Positions 14,490 to 20,510 of a stretch of DNA of 20,510 bases are shown in pieces. A program made the translations under genes and the position numbers. The stretch's first letter is position 1. Each line of letters begins with the position of its first letter. Under the pieces are notes generated by a model. It was given only the letters and a program-made list of their open reading frames with translations, made no database searches and was not told the DNA's origin. Source of the DNA: RUG12461 sp045661345 (GTDB lineage: Bacteria; Bacillota; Clostridia; Lachnospirales; Lachnospiraceae); the NCBI GenBank assembly GCA_045661345.1, contig JAZRFM010000004.1, positions 1-20,510 of the forward strand, written 5' to 3'.

Positions 14490-14518
14490 TTGACGGGAAA
14501 GTCACAAACGAATATACT
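14490..14518 (+). promoter_or_regulatory. Promoter of the GGDEF gene
   Basis: TTGACG (14490-14495), 17 bases and TATACT (14513-14518) give a strong sigma-A promoter, with a leader of about 42 bases before the GGDEF start. Confidence 0.65.
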
Positions 14519-14566
14519 GAGAATGAGTAGCATAATGACCGTATTGCCGGATAGGAACACGTACCT

Positions 14567-16036
14567 ATGAAACAGTCGATTAGAGGAAAATTCGCACTGC
14601 TCATTTTTATCACAACAGGTTTGATCAGTGCAGCGTTGATCATTACAAGCACCATTGTGGTAAGATGGCTGATTGATAATACCTATAAAGAAAATGCAGA
14701 TAAGGCCTCCAGAATTGCTGCCGATAATGTGGACATCGATGCCCTGAAGACCTTGCGGGATCAGGTGCTGGAGATTTATCAGGAGAGCGATCCCAAGGTG
14801 ACCAGCTCGGACTGGGGCTCCGAGGCGTTTGAGGAGTATCAGGCGCAGTATGATGCCCTGTATGAGACCGACGAATACCAGAAGCTCATCAGGCAGCTGA
14901 GAGCGGTTCAGAACAACAGCAACGTTGACTGTATCTACATCTATTCTACTGATTTTTCCGATGGGCATTCCAATTATATCTATGTGGTGGATGCGGATGA
15001 GGAAGAACCCTGTCCCATAGGCTGTATAGACAGTTATGAGTGGGCGGATGAACAGGCACAGGTCTTAATGGATAATCCGGAAACCGGGATGGACGCGAAC
15101 ATCACGAATACGGAGGAATACGGATGGCTGGTATCCAACATGCGACCGATTTTCGATGAGAATCATGAACTGGTGGGATACGCGTGTACTGACATTTCCA
15201 TGGATTCCATCCGGCAGACCCAGAACCTGTTTACCTGGGTGCTGGTCGGGATCTCCTGCCTGATCCTGCTGGTTGCATTTCTGATCAGTACGCTTGTGCT
15301 GAATAGGACGATTGTAAAACCCTTAAGGGATCTTTCGGATACCGCGCAGCATTACTGGTCTGACGGAAAATCCGGCGTGAGAAATGATTTTGCGGAGCTG
15401 GAGATCAACTCTAACGATGAGATCGGCATTTTGTCAGAATCCATGAAGAAAATGGAAAATGACATCAACAACTATTTTGTCGGACTGGAGGCTACAAAGC
15501 AGGAGCTGGGCGCTGTCAAGGAAGAATCCGAGGTCATGAAGGAGCTGGCGCAAAAGGACAGCCTCACCGGTGTACGGAACAAAAATGCATACAACAATGA
15601 GATCAAAAACGTGGAAGAGTCCTATTGTAACGGGACCCTGGATTCATATGGAATCGCCATGGTGGATCTCAACTATCTGAAGGTGATCAACGATACCTAC
15701 GGTCATGATAAAGGAGACATTGCGATCAAGAAGGTTTGTATGATCGTCTGTAAGGTGTTTGCGCATTCCCCGGTTTTCAGAATCGGCGGAGATGAATTCA
15801 CAGTAATCCTGAAGGGCGACGATCTGCAGAATATCGAGGAGCTGCTGGCTAAATTCAGAAAGAGCGTGGCGGATTACTCAGATAATGAATCTCTGGAGCC
15901 ATGGGAAAGAGTATCTGCTGCGATCGGATATGCGGTCTTTGAAAAAGGAGTGGACAGTTCGTCCACGGACGTATTCCAGAAGGCGGATGCGCAGATGTAC
16001 GAAGACAAAATTGCACAGAAAGCCAACAGACGATAA
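14567..16036 (+). CDS. Membrane GGDEF diguanylate cyclase with extracellular Cache-like sensor and HAMP
   Basis: The 489-aa protein is built as TM1 (about 9-32), an extracellular sensor (about 33-218), TM2 (221-246), HAMP (about 246-300), a short coiled coil (300-328) and a GGDEF domain (329-489). The sensor ends with YGWLVSNMRPIFDENHELVGY, typical of Cache domains that bind small extracellular ligands. GGDEF keeps DSLTGVRNKNAY (331-342), DLNYLKVINDTYGHDKGD (367-384) and the intact active-site loop GGDEF (407-411), so it should make c-di-GMP. The RxxD inhibitory site expected just before the loop is absent (FAHSPVFRIGG). The ribosome binding site is weak (AGGAA about 10 bases upstream). It is followed after 55 bases by a polysaccharide deacetylase that is probably co-transcribed. 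Confidence 0.9.
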   Translation: MKQSIRGKFALLIFITTGLISAALIITSTIVVRWLIDNTYKENADKASRIAADNVDIDALKTLRDQVLEIYQESDPKVTSSDWGSEAFEEYQAQYDALYETDEYQKLIRQLRAVQNNSNVDCIYIYSTDFSDGHSNYIYVVDADEEEPCPIGCIDSYEWADEQAQVLMDNPETGMDANITNTEEYGWLVSNMRPIFDENHELVGYACTDISMDSIRQTQNLFTWVLVGISCLILLVAFLISTLVLNRTIVKPLRDLSDTAQHYWSDGKSGVRNDFAELEINSNDEIGILSESMKKMENDINNYFVGLEATKQELGAVKEESEVMKELAQKDSLTGVRNKNAYNNEIKNVEESYCNGTLDSYGIAMVDLNYLKVINDTYGHDKGDIAIKKVCMIVCKVFAHSPVFRIGGDEFTVILKGDDLQNIEELLAKFRKSVADYSDNESLEPWERVSAAIGYAVFEKGVDSSSTDVFQKADAQMYEDKIAQKANRR

Positions 16037-16091
16037 TCCCTTTGATTCCGCCGGGAGCATAGATGTTTGCGGAAGAGGAAAGGATAGGGAA

Positions 16092-17291
16092 ATGAAAAAA
16101 CCACTATGTGCCATTTTTTTGGCTGCCGGGATCATGCTGCTTACCGGTTGCCAAAGCACAGCAGAGACCGGAAGTGCTGCCACAGAAGCTCCCCAAAATG
16201 ACACGGTTCATAACGTGACGGAGGAACCTCCCGCCGCAGAGGGAGCAGAGGCGGCATCCGAAACGACCGCCGCAGAGGAAGCCCTTTCGACAGAAGAGAC
16301 CGCAGAACAAAATGAGAGCTCCAAAGTGTACACTGCTGAGGAATATGCCGCGGCGGGAGTCAATGAACTGAATTCCGTGCCGATTCTTATGTATCATCGC
16401 ATTTATGATATGACCAACGACGAAACGGAATATACGGGCGGAAACGTCGATAAAGACGGCTATAACCGGACTTATGAAGCCTTTGAGAACGATCTGGAAA
16501 TGTACTATGACATGGGCTATCGCTGCATGCGGCTGACGGATTATCTGGATGGGGAGATTGATGTGCCTTTCGGCTACAGCCCGATTATCCTTACCTTTGA
16601 TGACGGCCGGCAGGAGGCTATGATCGAAGGCTTTGATGCAGAAGGGAACCCGGTTTTTGCACCCCATTCCGCATTGGGTATTCTGGAATCGTTCAAAGAA
16701 AAGCATCCGGACTTTCGTGTAACGGCTACTTTTTTCCTGAATGAAGAACTGTTTGAAGAAATACCTTCTTACGAGGATCGTGTCAAGGTGGTGCAGTGGC
16801 TTACGGAAAACGGTTATGATGTCGGTAACCATACCCTGGATCATCCGGAGCTTTCGGATTGCACGGCTGAAGAGATTGCCCGTCAGGTCGGCGGAATGTA
16901 CCGGATCCTGGAAGATACCATTCCCGGCAAATATGTGAATATCGTGGCGCTTCCCTATGGGGATCCGACAGATATGAAGTCTGATACGAAATTCGAAAAT
17001 ATACTGCACGGAGAATACGAGGGATTTCCCTACGAAACAAAGGCGGCTTTGCTTTGCGGCTGCACGCGTCAATGTTCGCCCTTTACGACGGATTGGGATC
17101 CCACCCGCATCCGCAGGATCCGCGGTTATGACAACCATGGAGAAGAGTTTGACATCGAGATGTGTTTCGCCCAGCTGAATGAAGGGAAACGTTATATCTC
17201 TGACGGCAATCCGGACACGGTGGTGATCCGTGCGGAGGAAGAAGAGGGGTGGCTGGGAGATACCGGCGGACGTGAGGTCATCCGATATTAA
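16092..17291 (+). CDS. Polysaccharide deacetylase family lipoprotein
   Basis: The 399-aa product is a predicted lipoprotein: the signal peptide ends in LTGC with Cys20, followed by a low-complexity Ala/Glu/Thr linker (about 21-80). The NodB-type deacetylase domain covers about 94-330, starting with VPILMYHRIYD. Motif 1 is TFDDG (168-172, with Asp170 as base and Asp171 binding metal), motif 2 is NHTLDH with metal ligands His247 and His251, and motif 3 is ALPYGDP (286-292). Such enzymes remove acetyl groups from peptidoglycan or exopolysaccharide. The C-terminal 70 residues are an extension I do not recognise. ATG 16092 is chosen because AGGATAGGG precedes it and the lipoprotein signal starts there; the longer open frame overlaps the GGDEF gene. 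Linkage to a c-di-GMP gene hints at surface polysaccharide control. Confidence 0.87.
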   Translation: MKKPLCAIFLAAGIMLLTGCQSTAETGSAATEAPQNDTVHNVTEEPPAAEGAEAASETTAAEEALSTEETAEQNESSKVYTAEEYAAAGVNELNSVPILMYHRIYDMTNDETEYTGGNVDKDGYNRTYEAFENDLEMYYDMGYRCMRLTDYLDGEIDVPFGYSPIILTFDDGRQEAMIEGFDAEGNPVFAPHSALGILESFKEKHPDFRVTATFFLNEELFEEIPSYEDRVKVVQWLTENGYDVGNHTLDHPELSDCTAEEIARQVGGMYRILEDTIPGKYVNIVALPYGDPTDMKSDTKFENILHGEYEGFPYETKAALLCGCTRQCSPFTTDWDPTRIRRIRGYDNHGEEFDIEMCFAQLNEGKRYISDGNPDTVVIRAEEEEGWLGDTGGREVIRY

Positions 17292-17309
17292 GGAACTGTA
17301 ACAGTTCCT
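17291..17309. repeat. Hairpin at the deacetylase stop codon
   Basis: AGGAACTGT (17291-17299) and ACAGTTCCT (17301-17309) form a perfect 9-bp inverted repeat around a single base; the stop codon overlaps its first base. It lacks a T-tract. A second small dyad, ACTTTTT/AAAAAGT, lies at 17329-17344. Together they may end or slow the upstream transcript. Confidence 0.6.
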
Positions 17310-17347
17310 AAGCATCCCGCCCCGGATCACTTTTTACAAAAAGTCTT

Positions 17348-17375
17348 TTGAGAAAACCCTTCCTGAAGATAAAGT
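17348..17375 (+). promoter_or_regulatory. Possible promoter of the HD-domain gene
   Basis: TTGAGA (17348-17353), 16 bases and TAAAGT (17370-17375) could serve the gene at 17400, in a 108-base gap that also holds two dyads. The match is moderate. Confidence 0.35.
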
Positions 17376-17399
17376 CATTCCAACAGAAGAACAAGGATT

Positions 17400-17861
17400 A
17401 TGAAACATCACTGCGACAAAGAACGATTTGACCGGGAGATGAAAGAACTGCTGAGCCAACCGGAGATCCAACGCATGGGTTATTACAGGATGCACCGGGG
17501 AAACACGACCCTGAAGCACGTCGTTGGCGTTGCTGAATGCAGCTTTCAGATCGCAGATCATTTGGGAATGAAAATCGATGAGAAGGCTCTTGCAAGAGGT
17601 GCAATTCTGCACGACTATTACCTCTACACTTTTTTTGATACAAAGATCAGCGGCTGGCGCCATGGGGTGGGTCATCCGGAAACGGCGCTGCAGAATGCCA
17701 GAAAGCTGATGCCGCTGAGTAAAAAGGAAGAAAATATTATCCGCAGTCATATGTGGCCTCTGACCTTGTTTCATCCGCCGCTGTCCAAAGAGGCCGCGCT
17801 TGTTATGCTTGCGGACAAGATCTGTGCTGTGAGGGAGCTTGTTTTACCGCGGGGTAGGTGA
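17400..17861 (+). CDS. HD-domain phosphohydrolase
   Basis: The 153-aa protein is a small stand-alone HD-superfamily metal-dependent phosphohydrolase. The metal ligands appear as His40 (LKHVVGVAE), the His71-Asp72 doublet (ILHDYYLY) and Asp139 (LADKICAVRE), with His92 and His117 (IRSHMWPL) as likely extra ligands or catalytic residues. That order fits the family in which nucleotides, (p)ppGpp or related phosphates are cut. The substrate cannot be read from the sequence. It lacks the HD-GYP signature, so it is not a c-di-GMP phosphodiesterase of that class. The ATG follows AAGGATT closely. Length is typical of short uncharacterised HD proteins in Clostridia. Confidence 0.82.
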   Translation: MKHHCDKERFDREMKELLSQPEIQRMGYYRMHRGNTTLKHVVGVAECSFQIADHLGMKIDEKALARGAILHDYYLYTFFDTKISGWRHGVGHPETALQNARKLMPLSKKEENIIRSHMWPLTLFHPPLSKEAALVMLADKICAVRELVLPRGR

Positions 17862-17870
17862 GCATCCATC

Positions 17871-17899
17871 TTGCATTCTGCGAAAATGCCTGATAAAAT
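17871..17899 (+). promoter_or_regulatory. Promoter of the hydrogenase-chemoreceptor gene
   Basis: TTGCAT (17871-17876), exactly 17 bases and TAAAAT (17894-17899) make a strong sigma-A promoter. The start point near 17906 leaves a leader of about 40 bases, and shows the gene has its own transcript. Confidence 0.7.
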
Positions 17900-17944
17900 G
17901 GGCGAGTGCGACGTGATAAGATGTGGCAGAAAAGAGGTTACCAG

Positions 17945-19876
17945 ATGGGATTAGTGCGTACAAATGAAAACTGCATCGGCTGCAACAGCTGCATCAAAGC
18001 ATGCAGTGCGTCCGGTGCCAATGTGGCAGTGGAGCAGGACAGAGGAAACATCATTGAGGTGGATCCAAAGAGATGTGTCGCCTGCGGCGCCTGCATTGAT
18101 GCATGCAAGCATGATGCGAGAGAGTATACCGACGATGTGGAGCAGTTCTTTGAGGATCTGAAACAGGGCACCAGGATTTCCGTGCTCATTGCACCGGCGT
18201 TCCTGGCCAATTACCCGGGTGAATACGAAAAGTATCTGGGCATGCTGAAAAAGCTCGGGGTCAACCGGTTTGTCAGTGTCTCTTTCGGTGCGGATATCAC
18301 CACCTGGGGCTATATCAAATATATTACGGAAAGAAACTATTACGGCAGCATTTCCCAGCCCTGTCCGGCGGTGGTCGGCTATATCGAGCGGTATCTGCCT
18401 GAGCTTTTGCCGAAGCTCATGCCGGTACAGAGTCCGATGATGTGTACGGCTATCTATATGAAGAAGTACATGAACATTTCCGACAAGCTGGCATTTATCA
18501 GCCCCTGTATCGCCAAGAAAAATGAGATCGACGATCCGAACAACAAGGGAATTGTTTCATACAATCTCACCTTCTCCCATCTTGTCAAATATCTGAAAGA
18601 GCATCCGGTGAGCGGTGCGACACCTTATAAGGATGAGATTGAGTACGGTCTCGGGTCGATCTACCCGATGCCGGGCGGTCTCAAAGAGAATGTGTACTGG
18701 CTGCTTGGAGAGGATGCCCTCGTCCGCCAGATGGAGGGGGAGCAGCATATGTATGAGTATCTCCATCGCAACAGGGATCGCATCAAGGGTGGAAAGATTC
18801 CCTATCTCTTCGTGGATGCGCTGAATTGTACCAACGGATGTCTGTACGGAACAGGCGTAGATAACAGGAAGACCATGAACGAAGACGTCTTTGTCAATAT
18901 CCAGAAGATCCGTTCCGACAGCAGAAACGAATCCAAAAAATCCGCCTGGGGGAAGAACATTCCGCCGAAGAAGCGGATGGAAGCGTTGAATAAACAGTTC
19001 GCAAATTTAAAACTTGAGGATTTTGTCAGGAAATATACGGACAGAAGTGCCGAGTGCAGGACAAAAGAGCCTTCCCCGGCAGAGCTGGAGAAGATCTATG
19101 AGAGGATGAAAAAGGATACGGCCGAAAAAAGATCCATTGACTGCGGATGCTGTGGATATCGTTCCTGCCGGGAAATGGCCGTGGCAATCTATAACGGTTT
19201 TTCACATCATCACAACTGCGTATACTATATCAGGGATCGTGCGTATGAGGAAAAGGATAAGGCGCTTGAGCTTGCGGATGAGGTGAAAAGGGCGCATGAC
19301 GAGATGGATGCAAAGAAGGCCTCTCTGGCAGCCGAGATTTCCGACACCTTCCGGGATTTGAACGATTCCATTGCAAAGATAGAGGCGGGAAGCAATGAAA
19401 ACGCCACACAGACAGCGGGTATTTCCAATGCGATGACAGAAGTGGATACCTTTGCTTCGAATCTGCGGGCAGTACTTGCCAACATCGAAGGATATCTGGA
19501 AAAACTGGCAGCCAATAATGAGGACGTCATCTCGATTTCCAGTCAGACCAATCTGCTGGCGCTGAACGCATCTATCGAAGCCGCCCGTGCCGGTGAGGCG
19601 GGGAAGGGCTTTGCGGTCGTTGCGAATGAGATCAAGAATCTGGCGGAAAATTCCAAGTCCACCGCAGATGACAGTAACAAAAACAATCAGGACATTAAAG
19701 AAACCGTAAACCACCTGATCGAAGAGACCGAAACGCTCTCCTCCATCGTGGACAGCGTGAACGGCAGCGCTGACAGCCTGGTGAACTCCATTCAGGAAAC
19801 AACGGAATCCATCAGCACCATGCGGCAGCTGACAGACAGTGTGGAGGATTCTCTGAAAAAGATGCTGGAGGATTGA
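17945..19876 (+). CDS. [FeFe]-hydrogenase-domain methyl-accepting chemotaxis protein (putative H2/redox sensor)
   Basis: The 643-aa soluble protein joins an iron-sulfur sensor to a chemoreceptor output. Residues 1-60 hold two ferredoxin clusters: Cys10, 13, 16, 20 and Cys44, 47, 50, 54. Residues about 75-370 match the large C-terminal domain of [FeFe] hydrogenases; the H-cluster cysteines are present as Cys140 (QPCPAVV), Cys188 (SPCIAKKNE), Cys295 and Cys299 (NCTNGC). Residues about 398-426 form another [4Fe-4S] domain (Cys400, 403, 408, 425). A coiled coil leads to the MCP signalling domain with the tip SQTNLLALNASIEAARAGEAG (533-553) that docks CheA/CheW. No membrane segment is present. The ATG at 17945 follows AAGAGG by 7 bases; the open frame extends to 17906, which is at the predicted transcript start. 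Sensory hydrogenases with PAS outputs are known; a chemotaxis output fits H2 or redox taxis (inference). Confidence 0.9.
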   Translation: MGLVRTNENCIGCNSCIKACSASGANVAVEQDRGNIIEVDPKRCVACGACIDACKHDAREYTDDVEQFFEDLKQGTRISVLIAPAFLANYPGEYEKYLGMLKKLGVNRFVSVSFGADITTWGYIKYITERNYYGSISQPCPAVVGYIERYLPELLPKLMPVQSPMMCTAIYMKKYMNISDKLAFISPCIAKKNEIDDPNNKGIVSYNLTFSHLVKYLKEHPVSGATPYKDEIEYGLGSIYPMPGGLKENVYWLLGEDALVRQMEGEQHMYEYLHRNRDRIKGGKIPYLFVDALNCTNGCLYGTGVDNRKTMNEDVFVNIQKIRSDSRNESKKSAWGKNIPPKKRMEALNKQFANLKLEDFVRKYTDRSAECRTKEPSPAELEKIYERMKKDTAEKRSIDCGCCGYRSCREMAVAIYNGFSHHHNCVYYIRDRAYEEKDKALELADEVKRAHDEMDAKKASLAAEISDTFRDLNDSIAKIEAGSNENATQTAGISNAMTEVDTFASNLRAVLANIEGYLEKLAANNEDVISISSQTNLLALNASIEAARAGEAGKGFAVVANEIKNLAENSKSTADDSNKNNQDIKETVNHLIEETETLSSIVDSVNGSADSLVNSIQETTESISTMRQLTDSVEDSLKKMLED

Positions 19877-19911
19877 TAGGGAGGCATCCGGTAAACCTTT
19901 GCATTTTTTAG

Positions 19912-19940
19912 TTGAAATGATTCCCTTGATGTGTTATGTT
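19912..19940 (+). promoter_or_regulatory. Possible promoter of the folded RNA/tRNA-Ser(GGA) unit
   Basis: TTGAAA (19912-19917), 17 bases and TATGTT (19935-19940) resemble a promoter with start near 19947. It would transcribe the folded region and probably the tRNA behind it. Confidence 0.45.
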
Positions 19941-19946
19941 ATGAGA

Positions 19947-20100
19947 AGTGCTGATTAAGCGTTTCCTGCGCGGAAATCGCGGGCGCATGCGCCTTTCATC
20001 TGCGATTTTCTGCGCATCCTGGCGGAACTGGCTAGGGAAGGACTGATGAAATCAGTCTTCCCTTAGTAGTGGTCTCCGGAGGGAACCGATCCGAAGACCA
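19947..20100 (+). ncRNA. Candidate structured RNA of unknown family
   Basis: Three strong adjacent hairpins fill 134 bases with no gene. Hairpin A pairs 19967-19980 with 20002-20016 and encloses the palindrome GGCGCATGCGCC (19982-19993). Hairpin B pairs 20034-20047 with 20051-20063, 13 pairs with one bulge and a GAA loop. Hairpin C pairs 20070-20080 with 20090-20100, 10 pairs with one mismatch. A promoter-like pair lies just upstream. I do not recognise SRP RNA, RNase P, tmRNA, 6S RNA or a known riboswitch. It may be an independent small RNA or the leader of the following tRNA transcript. Confidence 0.45.
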
Positions 20101-20136
20101 TCAACTTTATAAAAGAGAAAGATTTGAGCAGCATCT

Positions 20137-20226
20137 GGAGAAGTACCCAAGCTGGCCGAAGGGGCTCCCCTGGAAAGGGAGTAGGTCGTTAATAGCGGCG
20201 CGTGGGTTCAAATCCCACCTTCTCCG
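20137..20226 (+). tRNA. tRNA-Ser (anticodon GGA)
   Basis: A 90-base class II tRNA has acceptor stem GGAGAAG (20137-20143) against CTTCTCC (20219-20225) and G as discriminator. The anticodon arm CTCCC-CTGGAAA-GGGAG carries GGA, reading UCC and UCU. A long variable arm (TAGGTCGTTAATAGCGGCG) and T-loop GGTTCAAATCC follow. CCA is not encoded. Confidence 0.95.
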
Positions 20227-20230
20227 TTTT

Positions 20231-20270
20231 GAAGGCTTTCCGGGAAACACCGGGAAGCCTTCATTTTATG
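20231..20270 (+). terminator. Rho-independent terminator after tRNA-Ser(GGA)
   Basis: GAAGGCTTTCCGG (20231-20243) pairs over 13 bases, with one G-U pair, to CCGGGAAGCCTTC (20250-20262), followed by ATTTTAT. It separates the tRNA from the rRNA promoter. Confidence 0.85.
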
Positions 20271-20307
20271 CCTTACTATAGAAGAAACAACCTAAACTCA
20301 TCTTTGC

Positions 20308-20368
20308 AAAAATTTGTAAAAAGTTTTTTCAAAAAGTTGTTGACAAAGGAAAAGGCGGGTGATATTAT
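20308..20368 (+). promoter_or_regulatory. Probable rRNA operon promoter with AT-rich UP-like element
   Basis: TTGACA (20340-20345), 17 bases and TATTAT (20363-20368) form a nearly perfect promoter. An A/T-tract region (20308-20339) upstream looks like an UP element, as is common for rRNA promoters. A 6-bp dyad (GCGGGT around 20355, ACCCGC at 20379) spans the -10. Confidence 0.75.
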
Positions 20369-20510
20369 TATCAAGCTGACCCGCTGAAAGGCGGGGGCGC
20401 ACCTTGATAACTGAACAGCGAAACAACCTTGAAAGGTTTACATTAAACTATGACATCCTTTCGATTCTAATGAATGAATGAGATGCGACCTAAAGCAGTA
20501 AATTTTTCAG
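20369..20510 (+). other. Probable 16S rRNA leader (gene starts beyond the window)
   Basis: No coding frame is seen. A CCCGC/GCGGG hairpin (20380-20395) is followed by ACCTTGATAACTGAACAGCG near 20400, which resembles the box-A-like leader block before 16S genes of Clostridia, and by AACCTT/AAGGTT (20428-20441). The window ends in TAAATTTTTCAG, where a mature 16S 5' end would be expected next. The 16S gene itself is not in the window. Confidence 0.6.

Noticed and set aside
16104..17330. Long minus-strand open frame (408 codons) opposite the deacetylase
   Set aside because: It is antisense to a well-supported gene with catalytic motifs and has no family features; it is a by-product of codon bias. 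The long minus frames at 1678-2571 and 9052-9867 were rejected for the same reason.
17945..19876. Metabolic H2-evolving hydrogenase
   Set aside because: The proton-relay cysteine and both methionines of the catalytic motifs are replaced, no electron-transfer subunits are adjacent, and the C-terminal third is a chemoreceptor signalling domain.
19947..20100. Signal recognition particle RNA or 6S RNA
   Set aside because: The SRP core around GGAAGGAAGCA is absent, and three separate hairpins do not match the single long bulged stem of 6S RNA.
20069..20281. Open frame across tRNA-Ser(GGA)
   Set aside because: It overlaps the tRNA and its terminator completely and has no ribosome binding site.

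Overview
The window looks like a chromosomal segment of a low-GC-phylum Gram-positive anaerobe, most likely a Clostridia member of the Lachnospiraceae type. The grounds are the gene set (ECF transporter RibU under an FMN riboswitch, a TsaE-TsaB-RimI-TsaD cluster, lipoproteins with Cys lipoboxes, cytoplasmic chemoreceptors, a sensory-type [FeFe] hydrogenase), strong AGGAGG-like ribosome binding sites, TTGACA/TATAAT promoters and tRNAs without an encoded CCA. The species cannot be named from the sequence alone.

Layout. 1-235: structured, GC-rich non-coding DNA. 236-2652: a secreted amidase lipoprotein and an AGE-superfamily sugar isomerase/epimerase. 2653-5930: an AT-richer accessory island holding a winged-helix fragment, a small XRE repressor divergent from a frameshifted acyl-CoA ligase with an elaborate palindromic operator between them, and a DUF4258/YgiT toxin-antitoxin-like pair on the minus strand. 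6000-6870: FMN riboswitch plus ribU, closed by a terminator. 6936-12355: one compact plus-strand operon (ycxB-like, tsaE, tsaB, rimI, RNase Z-like, a membrane-anchored hypothetical, tsaD, ispD), with most genes overlapping or nearly touching; it makes the t6A tRNA modification, acetylates a ribosomal protein, probably matures tRNA 3' ends and feeds the MEP isoprenoid pathway. 12352-12700: tRNA-Ser(UGA) with its own promoter, followed by a tandem pair of 51-bp repeats. 12785-19876: a signalling block with a double-PAS cytoplasmic chemoreceptor, a membrane GGDEF protein, a polysaccharide deacetylase lipoprotein, an HD-domain protein, and a fusion of ferredoxin clusters, a [FeFe]-hydrogenase domain, a further FeS domain and a chemoreceptor signalling domain. 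19912-20270: a possible structured RNA and tRNA-Ser(GGA) with a terminator. 20308-20510: a strong AT-flanked promoter and leader that most likely belong to an rRNA operon whose 16S gene starts just past the window edge.

The most interesting object is the hydrogenase-chemoreceptor fusion at 17945-19876. It keeps all four cysteines expected to hold the H-cluster but has lost several second-sphere residues of catalytic hydrogenases, and its output domain is that of a methyl-accepting chemotaxis protein. The simplest reading is a soluble H2 or redox chemoreceptor. It sits with another soluble chemoreceptor and a GGDEF protein, which suggests a locus tuning motility or surface behaviour. The operator at 3404-3446 and the folded region at 19967-20100 are the next most unusual items.
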